DNA from: Chamaecrista fasciculata
Taxonomy: Eukaryota; Streptophyta; Magnoliopsida; Fabales; Fabaceae
Assembly (NCBI GenBank): GCA_003254925.1
Contig: QANZ01022093.1
Location: 29,685-93,684 of the forward strand
Length of the DNA: 64,000 nt
Direction: 5' to 3'
Within the stretch, counting starts at the first letter, position 1. Every line of letters begins with the position of its first letter. This document shows positions 36,691-49,275 of the stretch, piece by piece. The position numbers and the translations under genes were made by a program. Below the pieces are notes generated by a model that searched no databases, was not told the origin of the DNA, and worked only from the letters and a program-made list of their open reading frames with translations.

Positions 36691-39600
36691 AACCCTTATT
36701 TTTTGCTATTATTACCAAAATGCCATCAATTTTAATACTATTTATTCGTTGACTAATGGTTTTCCAAATCCCTAGATGATTTCCTTCCGGCTATTATTAC
36801 CGAAAACGTCAATCACTATATATGCCCTGCTTGACTTGGATCATCGCAATACAATTCACGTCCCCATCGAGTCCAATGAAATTAATTCCTATTGCCAGCA
36901 AACGACTCAAAGCTACCTAGATAAGTCGGTACTTCATTATATTCTAATAATAATAATTTTATCAGATCTTGTTAACAAAATTTCATTTGTAGCTTACTGT
37001 TTTCTTTTAACGGAAAGGATTTGTAGTTGTTGATCGTGACAATTCTACGCGTCTGACAGATATATTAATTAGTTTTCTATTTTGGAATTGGTTGTATTTT
37101 TTTTTTCCATTAACTTCCAGCATTGTTAACAGTTGAATTAAAGAAAGGATACCGATTTATTAAGATCATGGAAATTAAACGTTATCAACAAATTCTTATC
37201 CAAGTGTGGATTTATTTATTACTCAACATTCTCTTCCTCATTCTTGTTGAAAAATAATCCCCTAATCTTAAAGCTTGAAGTATGTATGCGAAAAGTCCGA
37301 AATGAGGGCCGTGTGATTATGTTGAAAACAAGGGTAAGTATCAAAGAGATGGCAGCCGTATATATAGCACTGCAACCCCCATGACGAGAAATTAATCCAA
37401 AATTAATAATTTAGACTGATCACTTTCCTCTATTTATAATTTATGTGTCAGTGTGTCACTAAATATTTGCATTCACAAACATATATATATATATATCAGT
37501 TATCATCAGTAAGGAAGAGTAAAGATATATATATAGCCACCCAACTAGCTATATCACCTTCTGTGTCGATCTCTCCCTCTCAATTAGTAGATATTTGTAT
37601 AGTATAGCAGATATATAGTTAGATACTATAGATCACATGAACATATTAAAGATATTAAGAGAGAGAGAGAGAAAGGCGTAAATGTGATGGAGCCGTAATA
37701 AAGCTAGCACGATGTAGATTTTGAGAAACAGTGCACAATAAAGCAAGGTTTTTGGGGCTCACTGCCTATTAAAATCAGATGGGTCATTGTAACAAACACA
37801 TTTTTAAAAAAAAAATAAAAAAGATAAAAATAAATAATTAAATCAGAGGGGTCATTACTCATTATGGCTTGCACCTACTGCAGCTGCTGTTACATCGTGC
37901 ATGTGGAGGATCCAATTACTGTAATCGGTAATAAGATATTTTGATTCTTCAAAAAAAATAAAAATAAAAGATAATAAGAAATAAACAGATCAGATCTATA
38001 GCCTGCGCAAGACTTGGTGTTGGTGGTGCCTTAGAATTACAGTAATTAATTAATGAGGCGGATCATGTGACTATGTACGTGAGTGCTTCGTGGATCAGAA
38101 AATATTCATATAATTTAGTATAGGCAAGGTTGTGAAATTAAGGATTACATATGCTCGCACGTTTTTTACTTTTTATATTGGCCTTGTACGTCTTAATCAT
38201 ATTCATATCCCTTAATTTTGCCAATGTTGTTCCATCTTCCATATATATATATGCCACTGACTTAGAGATTGAAAATGTATATTGGGAGTCCAAGTATATC
38301 GTTCTTTTGTTAAATCAATATCCACGTACACAACAATAATTTTCATCAGCACTATACGTACCGTCTTCGTCAGTTTTTTTGACATGTTCATTGTCATTTT
38401 CAACTTGTGTCGATGTATAATTGGCCAAAAAAAAGAAACTTGGGTCGATGTCAATAAGAATTAAAATAAACGGCAAATTAAACTAATAAATCCCGTTTAA
38501 TTGGAGAATATTATCTGAAGAGAAAATAAGAATATACTATATATACAGGCTGGCATTAAAATCAGGGCCATGCATTAACATATGTAAACCGATGTCTCTT
38601 GAAGTACGTCAATGATTGGCCCATCGATCGGGTTTAATTGGAACTTGGGAAAGGGAAAGTGACCCGTAACGTAAGGAATGGTGGAACTATATTTACTTCT
38701 AGGCTACCTGATCACATGGTGTGATTACAATGGAAAAGTACGGTCTCATAATAAATGTTAATCGCGAAATTATACACAATGTCTAATTTTGTTTAAGTGC
38801 TTTTTCAACTTAATCATTAACTATAGTGCCCTTATTAGGGTGCCATGCGTTACATCATCATCATAATCAAAGTTGAATTTATTTTATCATTTATTTAAGG
38901 CCATAATCAGACCATTTAATTAGTATGTAGTTTGAAATTGTCAGCATGAGTGCAAAACCAAAACAACTTTTTCCATTTCCTAAATAATCAAAGGAGAAGG
39001 CAGTAATTTTGGGGCTGATCAAAGGTATCAAGTAAATAATCTTAACTAAGTAGTATGGATTTGAATCTCTTTGAATATAGAAAGCATTATGTAGCCAATT
39101 AAACATACATGTATTCTTAAGTTGAGATCTTGCCACAAAAAAATTAGTCATTTGTTACATTATTGACAATCAACACCATGACTTTTAGGCAAAAAAAGGA
39201 GGTATACCAAGTAATTGACGTTCACATATATCAGTATTCTACGTACACTTGTTTCCCCTTATTAATTAACACATTGTTTGTTCAAAAAATAAAAGAAAAA
39301 TTAACACATCAAATATGTATCATTAGGTGGGAGTTGAATTACGTACAACAATAATTGGATTAAACGGTATTGAGGTAGATATAAGTAAAACGATCGAGCA
39401 ATGTCAACGGATGAGAATGAAAGATTGAGGTAGCCGACCACGGTTTGACGTATACCCCATATTGGCTAAGAATACGTCCATGATCATGCATGTGTGGTGT
39501 TTATAGCAACTGGATATACATGCGTGTTCATGAATATTCATGAATGCATGGCAAAGGAAAACGATTCAACGAGAACTTGCAATTAAGTTGATGATGTGGA

Positions 39601-42508
39601 TAACTGATTTCGTATATCATCATAGCACGCCATGCTTCTATTCCAATATTAGCATTCCAAAGTTTCTGCCCTTTAAAAAGCTCTACATTCATCCGCGGAA
39701 TGGGCGTCTACAATTAATATATATCTGGTCTGGCCCTTTTTATTAATTTTCCCCTTGTGCTTCCAACTTTTTAGAACTTGTATATAGTCAATACAATAAC
39801 CCTAATAATTCATCCCAAATGCTAATTCAACATGTAGGTTACGTACGTTTGTGATTAATTAGTAGTATATAACTATATATTATATATAAACGCTGAGTAG
39901 TCGTGGTCGTGTGACATAATTGGAGAATGATATAATGATAATATAAATCAAGTTAATTAGGATGCAATTGCAGTGATCATGACGATGTGGAGCTTTTAAT
40001 GTGGGAGTGGGAGTGAGAGGTATGGGGATGCCTACAATTGGACCATATTCCCACAATGCTAGCTATTGCTAAATACAGCAAAATCTAATATAATGGGCTC
40101 ACTCTCTCATTCATGGTCGGCTCGTTTTTCAACTCCCTGATCCGTTTCGTGAATCGTACAATTAAGTCAACTCCATACATGCATATATAGAGTTGTCTTC
40201 ACTTTCTACATTGTTCGTACCCAACTTGTACATATTCCAGCAAATAATATATATATTATAAATTGAATCTATCCTCATATAATAAATTGATCCACACGAG
40301 TGAATAATGACTTTATGAACAGTAGAAATTTAATAAATTGAATTCACTATATCACTATATATGATCTCCTTGTTCTCGGGGGATTATGCGTGCTGCTCCC
40401 TTTCCCATGCATCACAGCGCTGCCATAACTCACTGTCACTGGTTAACTCAACTGCCATCCAGTATTTCATCTCTTTATATATATATATATGAAGATATAT
40501 AATTCTTAATATTAAGATTTAATCATGGGAGTTAAATCAAATATATATAACTTAAAATATCAAATACTGAAGTTCATATTCTATATCGTAAAATCTTAAT
40601 TTGTAAAAATTCTTTAATTTTAATGACTATTCAACTAATGTGTGTGGTTGTGGGTGTATATATTTTACAGCCTTCGTATCTAAACGACAATATATCGCCG
40701 TATATTGAAGTTCATCATGAGGTTGCGCGATCGGATTGAACCAGCACTTAATGAAAATTTGATCTCTGTCAATGTTTGAAAAGAAATGGAAAGTAACATT
40801 ATTTTTTATATGAAATAAAACTGTCCCAAATGGCCAACAAAAAAAAAGTTGTGCCCTTATTTAAAAGTGACATTGTACATGCACCCGCGACTATGTGATT
40901 CCATATCTCCATTTCTTATGACATCCCGTGCAAATTACAAAACAATTGTAATTTGTGATACTAATTAACATTCATGCCAAGGATTTGTCTGTGACGACTT
41001 CTATTTAAAATCTTACTGACAAAAAAATAAAAATCAAGAACCTGTTTAATTCTTATCTCTAAGAATAATTTTTTAAAAATTTTTTAAAAGTTCAGAACTT
41101 TTCTACTTTTTTTTTTGTTTTTTAAGTTTTAAAAATAATATTTAATGTTTTAACTTTTAAAGCAATAAAATAAAACAATACCATCAAATCTGTTTTAGAT
41201 TTTTTTTTCAAAAATAAAAAACTATTTTTAAGTAAGAGAATCAAATAGACCCCAACAATTTGCTTCAAATTCAAATGAAAATTTCCCCGTTTGGGGATTC
41301 TCTTGGAATTGTCATGTGTCCTGAAAGTATTTAAATAATTTCATATAAAATCACTTAAATATCTCTTGATTTTATGTTTATATTTATATTTGTTGGTAGT
41401 TTTGGTATTTTCACCTATTTATGTTTTATTTGATTCATTTACATAATTTTGTTTTTTAAAAAATCTATCAATATATAATACTACAAGTTTTATTTGATGT
41501 ATTGAGATTTTTGGAATTATATTAATTTGCAATAATAAAAAAAAATGACAAATTCATTTAACTTACAGTATTGAAGAGTTTATTATTATTAATTTAAAGA
41601 TTTTTTATTCTGAATAAGTATTATATATTATGATTTTTGAAAAAATATATGGAACGTCCACAAAAATTACGAAGATGGAGTTGAGAGTGCGAGACAGTCC
41701 TCCCTGGCCCCACGCGGATCGAAGTGGCTCAACGAAAGTGTGAAAATTAAAATATTAAACATAATTCAGTTATACTTTAACAAGTGTAATTTAGCTGATC
41801 CATTTCCCATGCATGTGGCATCTTAATTGGTTGTGTACTTCAATTAGATTCCGACAAGCTCCTTGCCAATTCCAACACTGATGATGTCTACGTGTTTCTA
41901 TTTGTTACTGACTGTTAAGGCTTCTACTCATCAGGCCTAAAAAAATAACGTCAAGGCTTCTTCTCAAGAGCAGAGTCAAGAATCCTTTGGGTAGTGTAAA
42001 AAAAGGCTCTACACTTTAGGCTTCACTTCAGCCTTTGGGCCTTTCCTTCGTTAATGAAACACTCCCCTCCACCTCAAAAAACAAAAAAGAGAGAGGATTC
42101 TGTGAGTGAAATCTCATCATCCCTGATGGAAGTCGGGCATAAACCATCGAAAACTTGTCTCAATATGTTACACACTAATTTAGCAGAAACCTAGTTTATC
42201 ATTAGCATAATTCCTATATCAACAGTATGAATCATGTCAATCTACATGCAAACTTTGACAAATCCAAGCGGCTGGCTGTACAGGAAGGACCTATATGATC
42301 CAAATTACAAACTAACTCAGGAGCAGCCTAAATAAAGTGGAAATAGAAGCAATCCTTAATCCTCATAGTATCTCTAGCATCTATCCAGCAGAAACTGCAT
42401 TAAGACAAAAAAAAAGTTGGAAAACAATCAGATTAATGCAGTTTTAATCCATCTTTTAAGTTAGGCAGCACAAAGTATCATAAAAATTTATTGGATGTCA
42501 ATATCAGC
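36691..42508. other. Large intergenic region without a supported gene
   Basis: About 5.8 kb of AT-rich DNA. I read both strands for long frames, tRNA arms, known miRNA sequences and TIR pairs and found nothing firm. A stretch at about 41041-41255 is A/T homopolymer-rich with weakly similar ends (CCTGTTTAATTCTT and AGAATCAAATAGACCCC) and may be a decayed MITE. The right end is the likely 3' UTR of the minus-strand TM-protein gene. Confidence 0.5.
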
Positions 42509-44082
42509 TCAATAATGAGAGATAGGGGCATCACCTTCACCGGAGAAGTTACTGGGAAATTGAACTGAAATTAAACCATTATCAGCTGCAACGGCTGGCT
42601 CAGGGGAAGCCATTAACCCAACAACACCACTTCTCCCAGATTTTACACCTACAAACGAAGTCTCAGCAACATGAGCGTGTTAAATAACAATGCAGAATAT
42701 GGAATGTGCAAACAGGATCTCTTGACAGCTATTTCATGACAACAACTTTCCACTAGAGATGTATCCAATTTTAGTCAAATTCTCCATGGAGACCCGATAT
42801 TTTTGAACCTTTAAGTCGAGCTCAAAACATTATGCAGAAAGCTAGACGATATTTGGGAGCAAGGTTTAAAATGTAAAAGCTTACAATGTCTATTCAATTA
42901 CTATGGGGACTTGTTTCTATTAACCCCCCTCCCTGTTGCTTCAAATGATACTTTGAAAAAAAAAACGCCTACTAATGTTTATGTGGTGAATTTAGTTCCT
43001 TCCAAGAAAGAAGCACAGAAACCACAACAGTTGATTACAAAAGAATTGGGTTTCTTCAAATAGAACGAAAGAACATCAGCAATGACATAGCTCCAAAAAT
43101 ATGCTTTCAATTTCTCAGAATGTTTGATCAACATTCAAGAAGGTACATCAAATTATATCCCCATCCTACATGCTTATAGCAAATTCCAATCTATCTGATT
43201 TCAAGTAGGATGTAAAATGACACCTTAGGACTAGATAATCTTGGTACATTCTCAGAGCCATTATGTAATCATAGTATACTATTACAGAAAAAGTCATTGT
43301 AGGACTTAAGCAGAATGTGACTTACTAAGTTGGTATAGTTAGATTTCAAGTTTGAGCTAGTTAGCTTCTATCATTCAAATGCTGTAGAGGTATAAACAAC
43401 AGGCCAAAAACAAAACTAAATCAAGCCCTTAGCATGTCCTAAATATCGGCATGTTTAAGTAACATGTTGAGATATAAGCTTAACTAGGGGTTTAAGGAAG
43501 AAAATCCCAAAAAAGAGCTTTTACTATACCTTGGAGTATAATGATAGTGAGAAAGAAAACAGTGATGACCAAGGCAGAAAGACCAGTATATGATGATGAT
43601 GCTTTTCTTGGTTTCATCTTCCTCATGGCTTTCTTTTTCTTAGTCATAGCACGCTTCCTCAAGGCAAGCTCCGCCATTTCCTTTACAAGCATCTGGTCAG
43701 CAGCATCCAGTAATGGGCCTTTAGGAGGTCGGGGCGGCTTTGGAGGCATTGAGGTAGTCTTCTTATTCTTGTCTTTGGCATTATTATTCATTACAAGTGA
43801 GAGTTGCTTCTGCACATCTTCTAAATATGTGTTCACTGACAATTCTACATTATCATCCATAACATCACCTGATTTTGACGGACTGCTACATGTTTCAACC
43901 CCAGTTTCATGTTGCTTAGATCCATCAAAGTTAAGAAGCCTATTCCATGACCAACTAAATGAACTCTTCGATTCTCTTTCACTGGAATCAAGGTCTTTGC
44001 ATTCATCCTCTTCACTAGTATTCCCACCACTTTCAAGATCAATTTCAAAGTCTCTCTCTCTTGAAATAGGTTGATCCATCAT
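42509..44082 (-). CDS. Plant protein of unknown function with one C-terminal membrane segment
   Basis: Two exons (44082-43530 and 42648-42509) join in frame into 230 residues. The N-terminal half is acidic and Ser-rich; the middle has a proline-lysine motif PPKPPRPPKGPLLDAADQ (about 113-130), then a basic helix (LALRKRAMTKKKKAMRKMK, about 138-156), then one membrane segment (LSALVITVFFLTIIILQG, about 168-185) and a short tail of about 45 residues. The PPRPPKGP-LDAADQ core followed by a basic helix and one TM is something I know from an uncharacterised plant family, but I know no function. The layout suggests a tail-anchored-like protein with its bulk in the cytosol or nucleoplasm. Two adjacent Met codons start the frame. 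A 5' UTR intron from about 44800 (donor AAAG/GTACC on minus) to near the ATG is possible. Confidence 0.8.
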
Positions 44083-45516
44083 CTGATGGGAATCAATTTC
44101 ACCAAAAGAAAAAATTAAGTAATGAATACTTTAAAAAACTAGCATATCTTTAAGGCTGAGAATTGAGATGAACAATCTTTAGCCCAAGTCAAACTTCAAA
44201 CACAGCAAACTGCAGGAAGGGATAAATTCTTGCAGCAATTGTCATATTTCAGAGACAGCTATGCAAAAAGCCTAATTATTCAGGCCTAAAACTATAAACA
44301 ACCCAGAGTTTGTAACTCCCTATTACAAATAATAATGTTATCAGAAACCTCCAGGGTCGAGAAAAGAGAATCTACGTTTGCAGAACCTTGATAAATAGAT
44401 AAGCCGTTGGAGAACAGGACAATAAATAGAATGAAAATAATCATTTATGTCCGAAAAATTGTAACAGATAATAATGTAACGATCAGGAAATGATCACAAA
44501 GAGATTAAGCTATCTAACATCAAGTAAACAACTAACCCATAATGCAGCTCTTACAAGTTGTCGAAACTTGCAAGAGATTGCAAGACCTAATGTAACCAAT
44601 CGCAGTAGCCTAAACGGGAACTTCAAAAGTCAAAACCTTACATTTTTGCAAGAGGAATGAATAAACCAACCCTTAATCACACCGAAGTGAAATTGGCAAG
44701 TATTAACAGCTTGATCAAATTAGTCGAAAGCAATCTATAACTACAATTGAAAACATAGAACAAAGAGCCGGAAAGGAAAAGACGAGAGTCAATGGTACCT
44801 TTGCGCGAGAGATAGGAGAACCCTAGGATCGATGATCAGTTTGAAACATTCCCAACTTAGAATCTGTCGATGGAAGCAGACACAGACACCATATTTTTTA
44901 AAAATAAATTTATTATATAAAAAAATAGGCCAATAATTTCTGTCTTTTAGTTTTAAATCATTGGGCAATGGCATTTGAAATGTTTTTATTCCTTTTTTAA
45001 ATGTTTGTAATTAAGCCGAATGAATGAGCACGTTTGCCACTTGAAAAGTAAAAACCAGAGGCTATCTAACAACGCAACGGCTTATTACGTGTTCATTGGT
45101 AATTGGTACACTTGATATTTTATTTGTCTGTAATGGTAGCGACTGCATTTAGATAAACTTATATATAGTAAAATCTAATCTTTTATATAAAGACAATAAC
45201 CATTTTTGAGAAATCATCAATATTTGAACAACATGCATTTTGGACATCTTATTTTGTTTAATTGAGACTCCTATTTTTTTTTTGAAGATAGAGGTAATAT
45301 TTCGATCACCTACTCTTCTTTTTATCGCCAAATCAATCAACTATATGCATTAATTTGAAAACAAAAAACAATGAAAAAAGAAAAATGTGCGTAACATGTC
45401 GAGTCTCTGATTCGAATTTATTTCGTCGCAATTGATTAGATTTCAGAGAGTCATAAAGAAGAGCGACTGCTGTCAAATTCTCACGCCCAAATTTATGAAT
45501 TTATATTTACTAGTTA
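44083..45516. other. Probable 5' UTR intron and promoter of the TM-protein gene; intergenic
   Basis: 44083-44800 is likely a 5' UTR intron, with the first exon at about 44800-44880. Beyond that lies AT-rich intergenic DNA. No other gene is seen. Confidence 0.45.
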
Positions 45517-45887
45517 GGCAAAAAGTATTAATTTCGCCCCCATACTTTACATCAACTGTTAATTCAGTCCTCAATTTATTTTTTTGCTGACAATTTCGTT
45601 CCCAATGTTTATCCTTTGCTCTTACAGTTTTACTAAAGCCAAATATTATCGACAGAATCTATGTGACTAATGATATATAATGTAAAATTGATAGATAAAA
45701 AAATTCAGATTTTAACTAAGATTGCAAAATAGGATAAAGTCTGTCGCTAATATATTAAAAAAAGTTAGTTAAAAGATAAAATTGATGAAAATGTAAAATA
45801 TTGAGGGACGAAATTGACAACAAAATAAAAATTGAACGAAATTGATAGTTTGATGTAAAGTTTGAGAACGAAATTAATACTTTTGCC
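45517..45887. mobile_element. 371-bp MITE, GGCAAAA family
   Basis: The left end GGCAAAAAGTATTAATTTCG pairs with the right end CGAAATTAATACTTTTGCC. It is the same family as the elements at 15504 and 58159, with matching inner phrases (AAATTGA, GTAAAGTTTG). No target duplication is visible, so it is probably an older copy. Confidence 0.78.
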
Positions 45888-46217
45888 TTCCGGTTATTAT
45901 ACTTCACATTCATGAATTTTGCGTAGATTTCAGGTTAGGAAGGGTAAATTTAGTTGGACCAATATGTTAATGTATTTTACTTACTAAAAGTTAAATTATG
46001 ATTAGTTTCATATAATGCATTATATTATTTCATATATCAACAAGAAATAAAGAAAATAAGATTAAATTGAAGCTAAAATGTCGGAGAACCAAGCAAAAAC
46101 ACCATAGTTTTTTTAATAGTAGAAGTAAACAGAGTTAAAAGTCAAACACATCCAAACCTAGAAAGTAAAATGAAAACATGGCCAAACTGAAAATATGATA
46201 AAACCACCACAGTGAAA
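45888..46217. other. Intergenic, 3' side of the exonuclease-like gene
   Basis: Non-coding. It probably includes the 3' UTR of the minus-strand gene ending at 46218. Confidence 0.5.
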
Positions 46218-46760
46218 TTATCTGGAGAAAATATTAGCCAACTGAAAGAAGGAAAATGCATCAGTAGCAGCAGTCTGAATTTGGTCGATGTTAAGCTGTA
46301 GCGGACGCCAATCGGACATGGACATGTTCACAGGCTTTGGATCAAGTTTCAAGCATCCACAAAGCGCAGCTATGTCAACAACGGGTTGCAACTCTACCAC
46401 ATTCTTAAACTCAATTCCATATTCCCTTTTTAAAGCCGAAAGTTTTGGTCGGACCTCAATACCCGCAAAACAAGACGAAGGACTAGATAAGAAGTTCGAC
46501 AAACACTGAGGAATAACACATGAGGGATGGAGTTGAACTATAACACAACGAGACCCAGCAGATAGTTGAAGCAAGGATGGCCACCAATCTGTAAGATCAT
46601 CAGTTCTTGTGAATTTCACATCAAAGCCAATGGGACGAAATGCAACTCTATAGTTCAACGAAAACAAAAGGTCAGCCACCAAATTGTCTTCAAAAGACAT
46701 TGTGTCCGTCACTGTTGTTTTAACTTCCACACCATTCACATTAACTACAAACGTAGACAT
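46218..46760 (-). CDS. Werner-syndrome-like 3'-5' exonuclease domain protein, catalytic residues lost
   Basis: Plants carry many short, intronless proteins with a WRN-type DEDDy exonuclease fold. This frame gives 180 residues from the ATG at 46760 (MSTFVVNVNGVEV). Family landmarks: the exonuclease I strand appears as GFDVKFTR where active enzymes have a D-x-E pair (GFDVEW), so Glu is Lys; LLQLSAGSRCVIVQLHPSCVIPQCLSNFLSS matches the family's QL...CLIFQL...IPQSLRDFL block; the exonuclease II region reads FAGIEVRPKLSALKREYGIE, lacking the usual Asp before KL; a weak VVDIAAL matches the next helix. Nuclease activity is not expected. The frame is open upstream to 46904, but a TATA box at 46846-46853 lies inside that extension, which supports the internal start. 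Confidence 0.7.
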   Translation of the reverse strand: MSTFVVNVNGVEVKTTVTDTMSFEDNLVADLLFSLNYRVAFRPIGFDVKFTRTDDLTDWWPSLLQLSAGSRCVIVQLHPSCVIPQCLSNFLSSPSSCFAGIEVRPKLSALKREYGIEFKNVVELQPVVDIAALCGCLKLDPKPVNMSMSDWRPLQLNIDQIQTAATDAFSFFQLANIFSR

Positions 46761-46845
46761 CGCCAATGACAGGTAGTTGTTTCTTGTAAATGAGCAAATG
46801 TTTCTATAATGCATGCACATGCAGTATATTGCTGGCCTAATGTAA

Positions 46846-46853
46846 TATATATA
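46846..46853 (-). promoter_or_regulatory. TATA box of the exonuclease-like gene
   Basis: TATATATA on the minus strand, 86 bp before the chosen start codon. It is the main reason to reject the longer N-terminal extension. Confidence 0.45.
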
Positions 46854-47294
46854 GCCCTTTGCTGGCCGAAGTTCATAAAACATTAATTTCGAAAACACTT
46901 GCATCGAAGAGTCTCGGGGCTATTCTCTTGGAAATGGAAATTTCTGAATCAGCATAATTAAAAAGCGAATGTACCAGATACAGAGAACAGTAAGAAATAA
47001 TTGATATGCATACGTAAATTCAATTTATAGGTTGATACTTGCAATTGACCATTGAAAATTAGGAATATACGTTCATGCATATCCAAAATCTCCAATTCAA
47101 CCATTTGACCGGTCTTGACTCTCGAAATTCGTAGATGGGTCAGAATGAATGCGTTTAGGTACTTGAGAACAAAATAATCGCGGTAACTTCATTTTTGCTA
47201 GCAGGTGGAGCGGCGTTTAGATGATTGGGCTATTTTTTGGCATAGCATTAAAAAAGTAAACTTCACGAATACCTTGTGTGAGTTTTGTATGTGG
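46854..47294. other. Intergenic, upstream of the exonuclease-like gene
   Basis: No coding frame. It probably holds upstream promoter sequence of the minus-strand gene. Confidence 0.45.
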
Positions 47295-48440
47295 AAAACG
47301 GATCGCCTGAAATTATGCCTCCTGAAATTCTTGTAAAATTTGGAAAATTTTGACCCTTCATGTGATGGAACATACAGAAACTTGCCACATCATCTCTTTT
47401 TACATAAGTGGAACTCACATTCTGGCATTAAGTTTTAGAAGCTGAAAAGATGCTGAGGCTCATGTGAAAATGCAAGATTTTTTCTCTCTCCTTTCCTCCA
47501 TTTTCACTGTTCTTCAACTTCTTTTCTTCTCCCTCCTTCTTGTGGACTTCTGGCGAAATGCTTGTCTATTTTGTCCCACCATCTCCGGCGTCTCCTTGGG
47601 TAAGGCTCTCTACGGTTCTCCGACCATCGTCGGCGACGCCATCTCCGATAATCTAAACCCTTCGTGCAATCTGAGCCACAACAACAATCACTCCATATGG
47701 CCGAAGCGTGAGAAGGAAATTTTTAAAGACGAAAAATGTCCTTAAAATTGGTTCTTGAAAATTTCCCAATAGAGTTTTCTTATCAACTCTTTTCATCTGA
47801 GTGAACTGAAATTCTTTCCGAAGACAAGTAGATGTTGGGGCGCAAGAATATAAACCTTGAGTAGAATCCTTCAATGATAGAGTCATTGGAATTTGGGGCA
47901 GAACTTAGGAACAAGTTCAGTCGTTTTTGTTTAGTTTTTTTCCGATAAAGGAGCAAATGAGCAATAATCAATAAAAAAATTGGGCAAGGTAATTTAATAA
48001 TCAATGGAATATGCATAGCTTAGAAAAGTGATTATCCATGCGACTCAAGACCTTGCCTTGCAAAGTATGTGATTAAATCATTTGGAAGGCAGAGAGTAAT
48101 CAGCAAGTGAAATTTACAGTAAGTGAAATCCAAAGACATAACACATGGATTGATTAAAACTGGAGGCCTCGAAAATGGACTCTGCAACACAGTGCAGGTG
48201 AGGGTTTGGAAGGCGTAAAGAAATCGCCATTGAAGAACGACGAAGAAGGCCTTGCAAGGGTTTGCGAAAATAACACAAGTTAAAAATCAGGAAAAAAAAC
48301 GACGTCGTTTTGAATATTGGAGGGACAGTTGAGTGACTTGGTCGATGTGGCAATTGTATGAGCGTTCGATCAAATGGACAGCCTAGATTTCTCGAATTTC
48401 ACAGCAATTTCAGGGCATTGAATTTCAGGGGATCCGTTTT
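47295..48440. mobile_element. 1.15-kb TIR element, possibly a gene-carrying MULE
   Basis: The left end AAAACGGATCGCCTGAAATT pairs with the right end GGATCCGTTTT; the similarity continues inward about 95 bp in the two arms (TGAAATT, AACTTGCCACATC on the left against AATTGCCACATCG on the right after reverse complement). The right end abuts an N at 48441, so no target duplication can be checked. The interior holds a 91-codon frame (47470-47745) and no transposase. Interior GC is higher than the surroundings, so captured host sequence is possible. Confidence 0.6.
47470..47745 (+). CDS. Small hypothetical frame inside the TIR element
   Basis: 91 residues starting MQDFFSLLSSIF. Residues about 3-28 are strongly hydrophobic, like a signal anchor or signal peptide; the remainder (WRNACLFCPTISGVSLG...) is mixed with a basic end. 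I do not recognise it. It could be a fragment of a captured host gene or chance. No promoter or splice evidence supports expression. Confidence 0.2.
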   Translation: MQDFFSLLSSIFTVLQLLFFSLLLVDFWRNACLFCPTISGVSLGKALYGSPTIVGDAISDNLNPSCNLSHNNNHSIWPKREKEIFKDEKCP

Positions 48441-48441
48441 N

Positions 48442-48560
48442 AAAAGTTAGGGGACCAAACTGAGACTTTTGCGAAAGTTAGGGGACCAAAATTGCAGCAA
48501 AAAAAGTTAGGGGACTAAATTGAAACCTTTGCGAAAGCTAGGGGACCAAAAGTGCACTTA
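48442..48560. repeat. Tandem GGGGACCAAA units, right arm of a MITE
   Basis: Four degenerate units built on AGTTAGGGGACCAAA repeat at about 30-bp spacing and end in GTGCACTTAAGCC. The arm resembles those of other plant MITEs made of short subrepeats; its partner arm is missing to the left of the N at 48441. Confidence 0.5.
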
Positions 48561-49275
48561 AGCCAAGATATTATTAACCTACGACCCACATAAAAAACTA
48601 GGTATCTCCCACGAGACCCGAGTGAGTTACCAGAACAGTGGCAAAATAATTCATTCGGCTATAATCAAACCCGTATGTATGTTTTGCCATAACATAATCT
48701 TGATTAGGCTGAAAGTAACTACCATATTCAATGTAGTATATAATAATGAACCCAAAAAATACCACGACTTACAAAAGTTTTTAACATGGCATAACTAAAA
48801 AGTTTCCTAGGAAAAACGGTTCCATGAACGGGAGTGCATATGCCTTGCCAATCCTAATACCATAATCAACATACCTACCCATAATCAGCATACCTACCTT
48901 GTGGGCTGCAATGTGCCTCACACGGCTACTCGATCAATCTGGACCCTGAAAATATTTCAGGAGTAAAATTAAATCTATCGTAGATATCCATGGTCAGCCA
49001 AATAAAAATGAAGACCACTCTCTGTGACAGCAGTAAAAATAGAACCGAGTGGGTCCTAAGTAATAATATACTACTACGTAATTACAAAAGAATTCAGTCC
49101 AGCCAACAACCCAGGCCAACATACATATCTGATGATTGACCTTTACAAAAACTGAGAGGAGCGGACCAAGGCCTACAAATTGCAGGCCAAAACCAAAAGC
49201 TCTACCCTAAAAATGTATGCTTTTAGTTGGTTTGAAAGAGTCAGTAGAACAACTCACCACTTTTTACACAGAATT
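48561..49275. other. 3' flank of the zinc-knuckle gene
   Basis: Non-coding AT-rich sequence, presumably the 3' UTR nearest 49275. Confidence 0.45.

Noticed and set aside
37480-37660. TATATA and GAGAGA runs that resemble a promoter
   Set aside because: No coding or RNA gene follows on either strand.
36776-39746. Scattered frames of 60-90 codons
   Set aside because: AT-rich, no start context, no splice partners, no recognisable motif.
43541-44074. Plus-strand 177-codon frame
   Set aside because: It is the exact antisense of the TM-protein exon, which has a coherent domain layout and splice junction.
46761-46904. N-terminal extension of the exonuclease-like frame
   Set aside because: It lies over and upstream of the TATA box and does not match the family's N-terminus.
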